DNA from: Littorina saxatilis
Lineage: Eukaryota > Mollusca > Gastropoda > Littorinimorpha > Littorinidae
Length of the DNA: 64,000 nucleotides
Direction of reading: 5' to 3'
Assembly: GCF_037325665.1 (NCBI RefSeq)
Contig: NC_090250.1
Coordinates: forward strand, 25,185,146 to 25,249,145
Below, one piece after another: positions 35,093-46,210 of the stretch. Within the stretch, counting starts at the first letter, position 1, and each line of letters starts with the position of its first letter. Position numbers and translations under genes: made by a program. Under the pieces are notes generated by a model that saw only the letters and a program-made list of their open reading frames with translations, did not search any database and was not told the DNA's origin.

Positions 35093-36830
35093 TATATTTA
35101 GTCAAGTTTTGACTAAATATTTTAACATCGAGGGGGAATCGAAACGAGGGTCGTGGTGTATGTGCGTGTGTGCGTGTGTGTGTGTGTCTGTGTGTGTGTG
35201 TGTGTAGAGCGATTCAGACTAAACTACTGGACCGATCTTTATGAAATTTGACATGAGAGTTCCTGGGTATGAAATCCCCGAACGTTTTTTTCATTTTTTT
35301 GATAAATGTCTTTGATGACGTCATATCCGGCTTTTCGTGAAAGTTGAGGCGGCACTGTCACGCCCTCATTTTTCAACCAAATTGGTTGAAATTTTGGTCA
35401 AGTACTCTTCGACGAAGCCCGGGGTTCGGTATTGCATTTCAGCTTGGTGGCTTAAAAATTAATTAATGACTTTGGTCATTAAAAATCTGAAAATTGTAAA
35501 AAAAAATAAAAATGTATAAAATGATCCAAATTTACGTTTATCTTATTCTCCATCATTTGCTGATTCCAAAAACATATAAATATGTTATATTCGGATTAAA
35601 ACCAAGCTCTGAAAATTAAATATATAAAAATTATTATCAAATTTTTTTTTTCGAAATCAATTTAAAAACACTTTCATCTTATTCCTTGTCGGTTCCTGAT
35701 TCCAAAAATATATAGATATGATATGTTTGGATTAAAAACACGCTCAGAAAGTTAAAACAAAGAGAGGTACAGAAAAGCGTGCTATCCTTCTTAGCGCAAC
35801 TACTACCCCGCTCTTCTTGTCAATTCCACGTGCACTGTCTTTGCCACGGGCGGTGGAGTGACGATGCTACGAGTATACGGTCTTGCTGCGTTGCGTTGCG
35901 TTCAGTTTCATTCTGTGAGTTCGACAGCTACTTGACTAAATATTGTATTTTCGCCTTACGCGACTTGTTTATATTTAGTCAAGTTTTGACTAAATATTTT
36001 AACATCGAGGGGGAATCGAAACGAGGGTATGGTGTATGTGCGTCTGTCTGTGTGTGTGTGTGTGTAGAGCGATTCAGACTAAACTACTGGACCGATCTTT
36101 ATGAAATTTGACATGAGAGTTCCTGGGTATGAAATCCCCGAACGTTTTTTTCATTTTTTTGATAAATGTCTTTGATGACGTCATATCCGGCTTTTCGTGA
36201 AAGTTGAGGCGGCACTGTCACGCCCTCATTTTTCAACCAAATTGGTTGAAATTTTCGTCAAGTACTCTTCGACGAAGCCCGGGGTTCGGTATTGCATTTC
36301 AGCTTGGTGGCTTAAAAATTAATTAATGACTTTGGTCATTAAAAATCTGAAAATTGTAAAAAAAAATAAAAATTTATAAAACGCTCCAAATTTACGTTTA
36401 TCTTATTCTCCATCACTTGCCGATTCCAAAAACATATAAATATGTTATATTCGGATTAAAAACAAGCTCTGAAAATTAAATATATAAAAATTATTCTCAA
36501 ATTTTTTTCCCCGAAATCAATTTAAAAACACTTTCATCTTATTCCTTGTCGGTTCCTGATTCCAAAAATATATAGATATGATATGTTTGGATTAAAAACA
36601 CGCTCAGAAAGTTAAAACGAAGAGAGGTACAGAAAAGCGTGCTATCCTTCTCAGCGCAACGAATACCCCGCTCTTCTTGTCCATTCCACGTGCACTGCCT
36701 TTGCCACGGGCGGTGGAGTGACGATGCTACGAGTATACGGTCTTGCTGCGTTGCGTTGCGTTCAGTTTCATTCTGTGAGTTCGACAGCTACTTGACTAAA
36801 TATTGTATTTTCGCCTTACGCGACTTGTTA
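35093..36830 (+). mobile_element. Two extra CAAG units private to copy 2, in tandem
   Basis: Two units of about 870 bases each (about 35093-35968 and 35969-36830) stand head to tail between CTTGTT and the AATTTAATTTTATTT spacer. Copy 1 has nothing between those flanks. The two units are very similar to each other, which fits a recent tandem gain or a rolling-circle-like product. Confidence 0.7.
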
Positions 36831-36918
36831 ATTTAATTTTATTTATTTATATTTTACATTTAGTCAAGTTTTGACTAAATGTTTTAACGTAGAGGGGGGA
36901 ATCGAGACGAGGGTCGTG

Positions 36919-36965
<47 letters not shown>

Positions 36966-38057
36966 TGTCTGTCTGTGTGTGTGTGGAGCGATTCAGACTA
37001 AACTACTGGACCGATCTTTATGAAATTTGACATGAGAGTTCCTGGGTATGAAATCCCCATACGTTTTTTTCATTTTTTTGATAAATGTCTTTGATGGCGT
37101 CATATCCGGCTTTTCGTGAAAGTTGAGGCGGCACTGTCACGCTCTCATTTTTCAACCAAATTGGTTGAAATTTTGGTCAAGTAATCGTCGACGAAGGCCG
37201 GGGTTTGGTATTGCATTTCAGCTTGGTGGCTTAAAAACTAATGAGTGAGTTTGGTCATTAAAAATCTGAAAATTGTAAAAAAAATATTTTTTTTATAAAA
37301 CGATCCAAATTTACGTACATCTTATTCTCTATCATTTTCTGATTCCAAAAACATATAAATATGTTATATTTGGATTAAAAACAAGCTCTGAAAATTAGAA
37401 ATATAAATTTTTTTATCAAAATCAAAATTGTCCAAATCAATTTAAAAACACCTTCATCTTATTCCTTGTCGGTTCCTGATTCCAAAAACATATAGATATG
37501 ATATGTTTGGATTAAAAACACGCTCAGAAAGTTAAAACGAAGAGCTCGGAGGTACAGAAAAGCGTGCTATCCTTCTCAGCGCAAGTACTACCCCGCTCTT
37601 CTTGTCAATTTCACTGCCTTTGCCTTGCGCGGTGGACTGACGATGCTACGAGTATACGGTCTTGCTGCGTTGCATTGCGTTCAGTTTCATTCTGTGAGTT
37701 CGACAGCTACTTGACTAAATGTTGTATTTTCGCCTTACGCGACTTGTTTATTTTTGTTTTGTTTTGCGTTTTTTCAGTTTTTTTGGTTCGTTTGACGCGT
37801 TTTCCTGAAAGCTTTTCTGTGCTTTCCGGTGTGCTGAATCCAGTGGGTTGGTGTCACTCATTCACGTTTTCTTGAAGAAAACTTGAACCCTTTTAGGTCG
37901 ACGGATCAAGTTGAAGTCAAGTTGTATTTTTGTCGAGTCATTTCCATGTGACATGTCGGCCCAGTTTAGTCGACTTCACTTTTTGATCTCTTTATTTCTT
38001 GCCTCAATATTATTTGACGTCATTTTTTGGTTAAATTGACGTAAATATCATACGCAA

Positions 38058-38218
38058 GTTTGCATCACATGACTTATGACGTTCCAATTTCGCGCCGATC
38101 GTTGAGCATGCGCACAAGAGTATTCTCTAATGAACAAACATGGCGGGAATGTAGGATGACCCAACGACTGTGTCTCATATAATTCTTCAGATATTTTACA
38201 TCCAAGTAAAGAACAAGG
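38058..38218 (+). promoter_or_regulatory. CpG-type promoter candidate of TRIM-NHL gene, copy 2
   Basis: The E2F-, NRF1- and YY1-type motifs and the AACAAG|GTAACT donor are all conserved relative to copy 1. This is the copy continuous with the full gene. The distance to the start codon at 52341 is about 14 kb, so if correct it implies a very long first intron filled with repeats. Confidence 0.5.
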
Positions 38219-40137
38219 TAACTTTGTCATTCTTGCATTCGTCTAGTAACCCATGCCTTTTTTGCAATGGTTTACAATGGATAATGTGGTCAAAGTGTTT
38301 GCAAAATTGCGGTTTCAATGTTGTGGAACGTGACCTTGTCCAGCATCAGGGATGTGATGGATCGTGGAAAACTCGCATTGCTGCGAAAACTTACGTGCCA
38401 GCATTTGTACATTGCATGGCGAATTTTGCCGTTGAAAGTAATTATTATAGTTGAAGCTTAAGAATAGTGATGATTGTAATAATTGGTTTCGCATAATTTA
38501 TCAACAAGTGTGCGTTTATCGAGAAATTTGGTCTCGTGGGCGGTTGGCTGCGCGCGCATGCCCTGCAGAAAATTTTCCTTCTCGACCGTTGTCGGCAGAT
38601 GAAAAACACATACAGTCTGTTTTCAGAGGTTTGGGGGCGAATGTAGACGTGTAAGTGCTAATCTGGCCGTGTTGATGTGAGCTTTCTTTTTCAGTGAATT
38701 GTTTTAAAGGATTTGAAGGTTTGAATTTCCGTTTAAAGTGCGTAAACTTGACGCAACATCAGGAGGAAGTCCTTTGCAGAACGTGACGTTTGGAACAGGT
38801 GTCCATGCACATGTTCGTGAAAGATTTGCCTTCTGTGCCTGTTTTTCGCCTTAGCAACTTAGGTCAGCTTTGCTAACGTCCTTTATAGGCTTTCAAGTGT
38901 ATAGTTAATCAGCATTTAGTGATCAGTGTTTGGAGAAAACTGCCGTGTTCGTTTTTAGAATGTAGGTCGCCAGTGTGATTAGAACCCAAAGTTCAAGGTC
39001 TTCAGCTATTTTTAGTCGACGACATCCCGACTATCTTGTTGACGTGGTGACAGACAAAAAATGCTTCGATGCTTACTGCTAGTGCATTTCTTCAACTAAG
39101 GTACTCTGTAGCACATTTCTGCTCATGACGTAGGGACGTAATGTGCAGAATGATAATTGATACAGGTCTGCAAATACACCAGTTAAGTTTGGGCGTTTAC
39201 ATGGAAGGAAGAAGGGAAGAGGAAGACGTACAAACATACTCGCAAAAAACGATCTGCGCACGCGTTCAAATCAACAGGGAAAAAAAGGAAAATCGCGTGT
39301 TTGTGTGCCCGATGTAATCCTTAGAACCTTTACACTCTTTCTTCAAACACTCAAAAGCAACTTCAGGGCTGGAAGACTACAAAATTGCACTTTCTGCCGA
39401 CTGAATCTACGCTTTCTCAAATCAACACGAACAGGAAGAAGAAGAAAAAACTCTCGAAAAAACGATCTACGGATGCGCATTTTCTCAAACACAGCAAAAC
39501 GAAAGAGGAAGAAGAAGCAAAAGTGCTCGTAGAAAAAGGTGTGCGCATGTGCGAATCTAAAATGGCCGCGGAACTGTTAATCGGTGTATTCAACATTCAC
39601 AATCACAAGCACTGGATAGAATTTGTTCCTGGTTTGTGACTGTGAATGCTTTTCTGCTTATGGCTGTAAGTGTAACTATTGCGCAGAACGATGAAATAGA
39701 TGTCTTGTAGATATATGTTGAGTCTATTCATTAGTATTTAGTATTACTAAAACCGATTAACACTAAAGGTGTACCATCGGTTTGCATGTTCTTCTTCTTC
39801 CAGTAGACGCCCAGGGTCAACATTCTGACTATTAATGGCGCTTGAGTAGGCATGCTGGGTATTTGCGTGTTTCTAAAACCCACCGAACTCTGACATGGAT
39901 AACAGGATCTTTTCCGTGCGCACTTGCTGACTTGGTCTTGTGCTTGCGTGTACACACGACTGTTGACTGGCTTCTGAGGAAGCATTCTGGTGTATACTAG
40001 TACTACAATAGAGAACTGAGATGCGCATCTATGTGATGTTCGTTAATCAGGGATTTTCCAAGACTACTTTATTGAACTAGAAGGAATATTTTCCATCAAG
40101 GAAGAATATTATGCTTGGGGTGAAATTAGGACCTTAA
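38219..40137. other. Intron or upstream DNA, copy 2
   Basis: This corresponds to 16601-18498. It has a second NRF1/YY1-like cluster near 39240-39575 and a 12-base difference (CTCTCGAAAAAA near 39451) relative to copy 1. No exon is recognised. Confidence 0.4.
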
Positions 40138-42077
40138 AGGCCAACATCCACAGGAATTTTTCTCCTGGAGCGACCTAAACTTGAACCCGAGGCAGTTCGC
40201 CAAAAAGAACCGCCGATCACGAGAAAAGCATGCAGCGGGTGGGGATTTGGTCTCGGCAAAGAAACTACAATGCAGTGTTTTGTCTCGGTGAGACTGAAAG
40301 AGAGACAGAGAGCACGAGAGAGAGCGACAGGGACACAGTGATTCAAACGCACAACTCTAGTAAAGTTGTCGTAGCACGACCGTCCGCCTATGGCCAAAGT
40401 GATCCGGGTTCGATTCCCGGCATGTGTGGTCTATGTTTTTTTGTGTTTTTTTTTAAATTCTTGTTTGCTATTGTTTATTATGAACGTTTTAATGTTTTAT
40501 TTTACTCTAATAATTTTAATAATTGTGTAAAATAAATAAATATTTTTTTAAAATTTTTTTTTTTTAATCCACGTGCACAAGACAAAAACTTTTATACTGG
40601 GGGAGCGAGCCAGTCTGAAGAGTACTCGGGTCCAGCGCCAGCGTTTTTTTTTATAATTTCGCTTCACGCGACTTGTTATTTATGTATCCAAAACATCATA
40701 GAACGTGGTACAATGCATGAAAACAACGCCGACAGTAAACAAGATGTTATCTGGGCAGTACATTGGGTTGAACTAAAAGAATTCTGCTGAGAATGTACAA
40801 AAGAACAAGTCGCGTAAGGCAAAAATACAACATTTAGTCAAGTAGCTGTCGAACTCACAGAATGAAACTGAACGCAATGCAACGCAGCAAGACCGTATAC
40901 TCGTAGCATCGCCAGTCCACCGCGCACGGCAAAGGCAGTGAAATTGACAAGAAGAGCGGGGTAGTACTTGCGCTGAGAAGGATAGCACGCTTTTCTGTAC
41001 CTCTCTTTGTTTTAACTTTCTGAGCGTGTTTTTAATCGAAACATATCATATCTATATGTTTTTGGAATCCGGAACCGACAAGGAATAAGATGAAAGTGTT
41101 TTTAAATTGATTTCGACAATTTAATTTTGATAATAATTTTTATATATTTAATTTTCAGAGCTTGTTTTTAATCCAAATATAACATATAAATTATATGTTT
41201 TTGGAATCAGAAAATGATGGAGAATAAGATGAACGTAAATTTGAATCGTTTTATAAAAAAATTTTTTTTTTACTTGACCAAAATTTCAACCAATTTGATT
41301 GAAAAATGAGAGCGTGACAGTGCCGCCTCAACTTTCACGAAAAGCCGGATATATGGTGTGTAGAGCGATTGAGACCAAACTACTGGACCGATCTTTATGA
41401 AATTTTCCATGAGAGTTCCTGGGATTGATATCCCCGAACGGTTTTCTTCTTTTTTTGGAGAAATGTCTTTGATGACGTCATATCCGGCTTTTCGTGAAAG
41501 TTGAGGCGGCACTGTCACGCTCTCATTTTTCAACCAAATTGGTTGAAATTTTGGTCAAGTAATCTTCGACGAAGCCCGGACTTCGGTATTGCATTTCAGC
41601 TTGGTGGCTTAAAAATTAATTAATGACTTTGGTCATTAAAAATCGGAAAATTGTAAAAAACAAAAAAAGTATAAAACGATTCAAATTTACGTTCATCTTA
41701 TTCTCCATCATTTTCTGATTCCAAAAACATATAAATATGTTATATTTGGATTAAAAACAAGCTCTGAAAATTAAAAATATAAAAATTATTATCAAAATTA
41801 AATTGTCGAAATCAATTTAAAAACACTTTCATCTTATTCCTTGTCGGTTCCTGATTCGTGAAAGCGAAATTACATTTAGTCAATCTGTCGAACCCACAGA
41901 ATAAAACTGCACGCACTGCAGTGTTTTCAGTCACGAGTATAAAACAGCTTCGTCAATCCACGCGGCAAGGAAGTCGCTCAATTTTTGCGTGCAACACGAA
42001 GTAAACGGCCATGCAAGAATAGCGACGGGTTCAAGTTTAGGTCGCTCCAGGAGAAAAATTCCCGCGGATGTTGGCCT
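40138..42077. mobile_element. TTAA-target DNA transposon (Kolobok-like), copy 2 only
   Basis: The element starts AGGCCAACATCC and ends GGATGTTGGCCT, with inverted repeats of about 53 bases that differ at two positions. TTAA is duplicated on both sides (40134-40137 and 42078-42081), and copy 1 shows the empty site GACC-TTAA-CCATTG. TTAA targets with AGG/GGG ends fit Kolobok better than piggyBac, whose ends usually start CCC. No transposase is seen. The interior is a patchwork of a tRNA-derived SINE (40340-40445), a low-complexity region and CAAG-family pieces in both orientations (about 40650-40677, 40804-41352, 41354-41858, 41860-42000). Confidence 0.8.
40340..40445 (+). mobile_element. tRNA-derived SINE head within the TTAA element
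   Basis: TAGTAAAGTTG (40358-40368) fits the Pol III A box and GGTTCGATTCC (40407-40417) the B box, at tRNA-like spacing. The B box sits in a perfect T-arm, CCGGG-TTCGATT-CCCGG. No acceptor stem or full cloverleaf can be drawn, so I call it a SINE head rather than a tRNA gene. The T-rich sequence after 40434 could act as a Pol III terminator. Confidence 0.55.
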
Positions 42078-42138
42078 TTAACCATTGAATCATCCAACAC
42101 TTGACATGAAAACTTATGTTAGATGAGGGCAGTGGTTT

Positions 42139-42823
42139 TTGAGTCACTTGAGAAAAAGTGACTATGTAATCGGTCAGTGTTAGTCTGTCCGGCCGTCCGT
42201 AGACACCACCTTAACGTTGGACTTTTCTCGGAAACTATCAAAGCGATCGGGCTCATATTTTGTTTAGTCGTGACCTCCAATGACCTCTACACTTTAACGA
42301 TGGTTTCGTTGACCTTTGACCTTTTTCAAGGTCACAGGTCAGCGTCAAAGGAAAAATTAGACATTTTATATTTTCTCGGAAACTATCAAAGCGATCGGGC
42401 TCATATTTTGTTTAGTCGTGACCTCCAATGACCTCTACACTTTAACGATGGTTTCGTTGACCTTTGACCTTTTTCAAGGTCACAGGTCAGCGTCAAAGGA
42501 AAAATTAGACATTTTATATCTTTGACAAAGTTCATCGGATGTGATTGAAACTTTGTAGGATTATTCTTTACATCAAAGTATTTACATCTGTAGCCTTTTA
42601 CGAACGTTATCAGAAAAACAAGGGAGATAACTAGCCTTTTCTGTTCGGCAACACACAACTTAACGTTGGGCTTTTCTCGGAAACTATAAAAGTGACCGGG
42701 CTCAAATTTTATGTGAACGTGACTCATTGTGTTGTGAATAGCAATTTCTTCCTGTCCATCTGATGCCTCATATAATATTCAGAACTGCGAAAGTGACTCG
42801 ATCGAGCGTTTGCTCTTCTTGTT
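42139..42823 (+). mobile_element. GAGTCAC-family element with doubled module, copy 2
   Basis: This is the allelic partner of 18564-19250, with the same tandem duplication of the nuclear-receptor-site module. The 5' end differs slightly (GAGAAAAAGTGACTATG), with a small deletion in the right arm of the hairpin. Confidence 0.8.
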
Positions 42824-43474
42824 TTTGAGTCACTTGAGAAAATGTGACTCTATGTAATCGGTCAGTGTTAGTCTGTCCGGCCGGCCGTCCGGCCGGCCGT
42901 CTGTAGACACCACCTTAACGTTGGACTTTTCTCGGAAACTATCAAAGCGATCGGGCTCATATTTTGTTTAGTCGTGACCTCCAATGACCTCTACACTTTA
43001 ACGATGGTTTCGTTGACCTTTGACCTTTTTCAAGGTCACAGGTCAGCGTCAAAGGAAAAATTAGACATTTTATATCTTTGACAAAGTTCATCGGATGTGA
43101 TTGAAACTTTGTAGGATTATTCTTTACATCAAAGTATTTACATCTGTAGCCTTTTACGAACGTTATCAGAAAAACAAGGGAGATAACTAGCCTTTTCTGT
43201 TCGGCAACACACAACTTAACGTTGGGCTTTTCTCGGAAACTATAAAAGTGACCGGGCTCAAATTTTATGTGAACGTGACTCCCAGTGACCTCTACACTTT
43301 GACGTCTGCTTTGGTGACCTTTGACCTTTGGTGACCTTTGACCTTTTTCAAGGTCACAGGTATGCTTCAGGTATGCATTGTGTTGTGAATAGCAATTTCT
43401 TCCTGTCCATCTGATGCCTCATATAATATTCAGAACTGCGAAAGTGACTCGATCGAGCGTTTGCTCTTCTTGTT
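42824..43474 (+). mobile_element. GAGTCAC-family element with longer 3' part, copy 2
   Basis: This is the allelic partner of 19252-19904. The CCGG-rich tract after the hairpin is a few bases shorter than in copy 1, so this tract varies between haplotypes. It follows the previous element without spacer. Confidence 0.8.
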
Positions 43475-43721
43475 CTGTGTTGAGACAAAGTGTTCTTCAA
43501 ATTCGAAGGGTATTCAGGAGCCAATTGTACAGACTCACCGTGGTCACACCCAAGAACCTAATGTAAGGTGGGGGGGGGGGTTTAAGACTCATTGTCCAGA
43601 ACAAGAATTCTACATACAGGACAGACTGTGTCTACAGACTACACCTGAAGGTTTGTGTTATACATGACTGATCAGGTATGACTTTTGAGGGGCGTGTGCG
43701 GGGTGATAAGGCGAAAAAAAA

Positions 43722-43979
43722 ATAGGTGTGGTTACGGTAACATAGCCAAAAAAAATAGGGTAGGAAGGTAGGCAATCACTTTTTTTTTTAAATTTTTTTG
43801 TTCTAATGTTTACAAATTAAACCTACTTGACAGGGAAATAAGTGTGCGACTCAGGCGCTTTAGCTTTCATTGCGTTTTCTGCACTGGGGTTTTTTTCTTT
43901 TTTTTTTGACAAATGTAATAAAAAGTTATAGGGTCGGCCCCTAAAAATAAGGTAGGTCGGGTTACCGTAACCACACCCA
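43722..43979. mobile_element. MITE with GGTGTGGTTACGGTAAC ends, copy 2
   Basis: This is the allelic partner of 20150-20406, with differences mostly in A and T homopolymers. The next base begins the T-run into which a GAGTCAC element has inserted. Confidence 0.75.
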
Positions 43980-43984
43980 TTTTT

Positions 43985-44567
43985 TTGAGTCACTTGAGAA
44001 AAAGTGACTCTATGTAATCGGTCAGTGTTAGTCTGTCCGGCCGGCCGGCCGGCCAGCCATCCGGCCGGCCATCTGGCCGGCCGGCCGTCCGTAGACACCA
44101 CCTTAACGTTGGACTTTTCTCGGAAACTATCAAAGCGATCGGGCTCATATTTTGTTTAGTCGTGACCTCCAATGACCTCTACACTTTAACGATGGTTTCG
44201 TTGACCTTTGACCTTTTTCAAGGTCACAGGTCAGCGTCAAAGGAAAAATTAGACATTTTATATCTTTGACAAAGTTCATCGGATGTGATTGAAACTTTGT
44301 AGGATTATTCTTTACATCAAAGTATTTACATCTGTAGCCTTTTACGAACGTTATCAGAAAAACAAGGGAGATAACTAGCCTTTTCTGTTCGGCAACACAC
44401 AACTTAACGTTGGGCTTTTCTCGGAAACTATAAAAGTGACCGGGCTCAAATTTTATGTGAACGTGACTCATTGTGTTGTGAATAGCAATTTCTTCCTGTC
44501 CATCTGATGCCTCATATAATATTCAGAACTGCGAAAGTGACTCGATCGAGCGTTTGCTCTTCTTGTT
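43985..44567 (+). mobile_element. GAGTCAC-family element private to copy 2, with empty site
   Basis: Copy 1 has CACCCA, eleven T, then AGGCC (20401-20421). Here seven T precede GAGTCAC and seven T follow CTTCTTG. The element is therefore inserted in a T-run with at most about three T duplicated. Its 5' hairpin is perfect (GAGTCACTT/AAGTGACTC), and the GC tract is the longest in the window, a CCGG-type run at about 44036-44092. It has one nuclear-receptor-site module. Confidence 0.85.
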
Positions 44568-44655
44568 TTTTTAGGCCTAATAGACACCAGCTACTCACTT
44601 GTGTAAGCAGGCTATCAGCATAAGTGGATGGACATTATAATTGCCTGAGGTAACG

Positions 44656-44870
44656 GGGATGACCAAATTTCTCTCGCCAGCCGGGCGAGTAACTTCGAAA
44701 TTCACTAGCCGGTCACAAATTTCCCTAGCCTGGTAGTGGTACATTACCACATACTAAGTTGTGACTGTCGGAAACACACACAATAGCGGTGATGGGATGG
44801 ACAACCAGGCTATGGTCAGCGATTTACAGGCTTTCCCAAATCCTAGTGTTTATACGGCTTTGAAAATATA
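44656..44870. mobile_element. Left part of GGGATGACCAAATT MITE, copy 2, split by insertion
   Basis: The matching right part is at 51929-52020. Together they equal the intact MITE at 20501-20805, and they are separated by the 7.06 kb element. Confidence 0.75.
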
Positions 44871-45405
44871 TGTGCACGTCCTAGATACTGGGAAATACTA
44901 TGGGTTGTCAACTTTGAATGACTGTTACAATATCTCTGAGCAATGGATGACAAAGGGGATGCTTTGATGTCAAAGGGGATGGATTTGACTTACTGTAACA
45001 ACCAAGTTTGGGTTTCCAAACATTGCTGTGGGTTTTAAACGATTTAATTTTTAGCCAAAATGCCCCCAAAACAGCACCTAAAACTGGGACAAAAATACAC
45101 CAGTCTGTGTTGCAGCTGTACATAATGGAGAATAAAGCTCTGTGAATTTTATTGTGATGTTTATGGGTCAGCTGAAGGATTATTCTCGACATACACACTC
45201 AAGAATTACATCTATTTTTCTTCTTCTGGGAGTTTGATCGGCAAAGAAAACACGTAATCGTGGGTTACCGTCGTTTCCGGTTTCAACTTCATCAAAAAAT
45301 GCGATCTGCTGAACAAAGGAAACCTCAAAGTTATTCAAAGTCATTATTTATTTATTTCAACAACATTTAGGTTTTCAAAACACAGCACTACGGTAGGAAA
45401 CAAAT

Positions 45406-45912
45406 TTATTTCAGCTTATAATCGCGCTTGAATGTACCCCACCCTTGTTTCGTTTCCATCTGTAATGCACAAAAGCATGGCCACAGCAGACGACAAATCC
45501 CGCATTGCCTATCACACACGCGTTGTGAGATCGCGGGAACACCGTGGAAAGTTCCATTCATGACGTTTGACCCGGTCATGTGAATAGACAATGAGAATTT
45601 ATCCACCCAATCGTATTCGTTTCCGGTTTTTGAGACGTAACTCACGACAGACCACGCTGTATCTTCACTGTTTGAGACCTGTAAAATCTTTTTTGACAAT
45701 TGTAGCATATATTCATCGACGAATTTTGCGATATTTTGCTGATTAAAGCTTGATCTGGTGCAAAGTTTGAGCAGCACATGTGTTCTCATGATCGGCGCCA
45801 TTATGAAATTTTCGATTCTTCTGCAACGCACGATCGACAATCGATTAATTCTCTCATTTAGTAGCAATGACACATGAAATTTTGAAATTAATGGTTGAAT
45901 GACAAGAAACAA
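45406..45912 (-). CDS. 168-codon ORF of unknown function in the 7 kb element
   Basis: This open frame lies in the left arm of the outer element, on the minus strand. The product is basic and cysteine-containing, with a C-terminal CDRQCGICRLLWPCFC run. I do not recognise a domain and see no catalytic DDE pattern. It could be an exon of a transposase or accessory protein, or a long chance frame. An ATG context cannot be judged because splicing is possible. Its position in a mobile element argues against a host gene. Confidence 0.35.
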   Translation of the reverse strand: MFLVIQPLISKFHVSLLLNERINRLSIVRCRRIENFIMAPIMRTHVLLKLCTRSSFNQQNIAKFVDEYMLQLSKKILQVSNSEDTAWSVVSYVSKTGNEYDWVDKFSLSIHMTGSNVMNGTFHGVPAISQRVCDRQCGICRLLWPCFCALQMETKQGWGTFKRDYKLK

Positions 45913-46210
45913 ATCATTTTAAAGAGATGAAAATTCTGAGCACATAGCAATTTGTTTTATTTAAATCGGTGCAGTAGTTCTCAAGATATGGTCATTTTAG
46001 TTGAGAAATTTTGGGCGTCATTTGAGGACAAAGCTAGTAGCTAAATACATGGGACATAGACTGATATCTGTGGCAATGACATGAAATTTTGAAATTAATG
46101 GTTGAATGACAAGAAACACACCATTTTAAAGAGATCAAAATTCTGAGCACATAGCAATTTGTTTTATTAAAATCGGTGCAGTAGTTCGCGAGATATGGTC
46201 ATTTTAGTTC
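45865..46210. repeat. Direct repeat of ~130 bp in the 7 kb element
   Basis: The block starting ATGAAATTTTGAAATTAATGG at about 45873 and again at 46081 is nearly identical for about 130 bases. It includes AAATCGGTGCAGTAGTTC and AGATATGGTCATTTTAG. The two copies are about 208 bases apart. Confidence 0.8.

Larger units (their letters stand above)
28535..37748 (+). mobile_element. Head-to-tail array of CAAG-family units, copy 2
   Basis: This is the allelic partner of 7722-16130. It keeps the nested minus unit (about 29243-30101) but lacks the SINE-containing segment, and it has three extra units: one at 32716-33592 and two at 35093-36830. The extra units resemble the 9678-10589 type (ATATTTAGTCAAG start, GAAACGAGGGTCGTGG) more than their neighbours, so they are likely duplicates of that unit type. 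Confidence 0.8.

Noticed and set aside
40340-40445. A functional tRNA gene
   Set aside because: A and B boxes and a T-arm are present, but no acceptor stem or anticodon arm can be drawn. A SINE head fits better.
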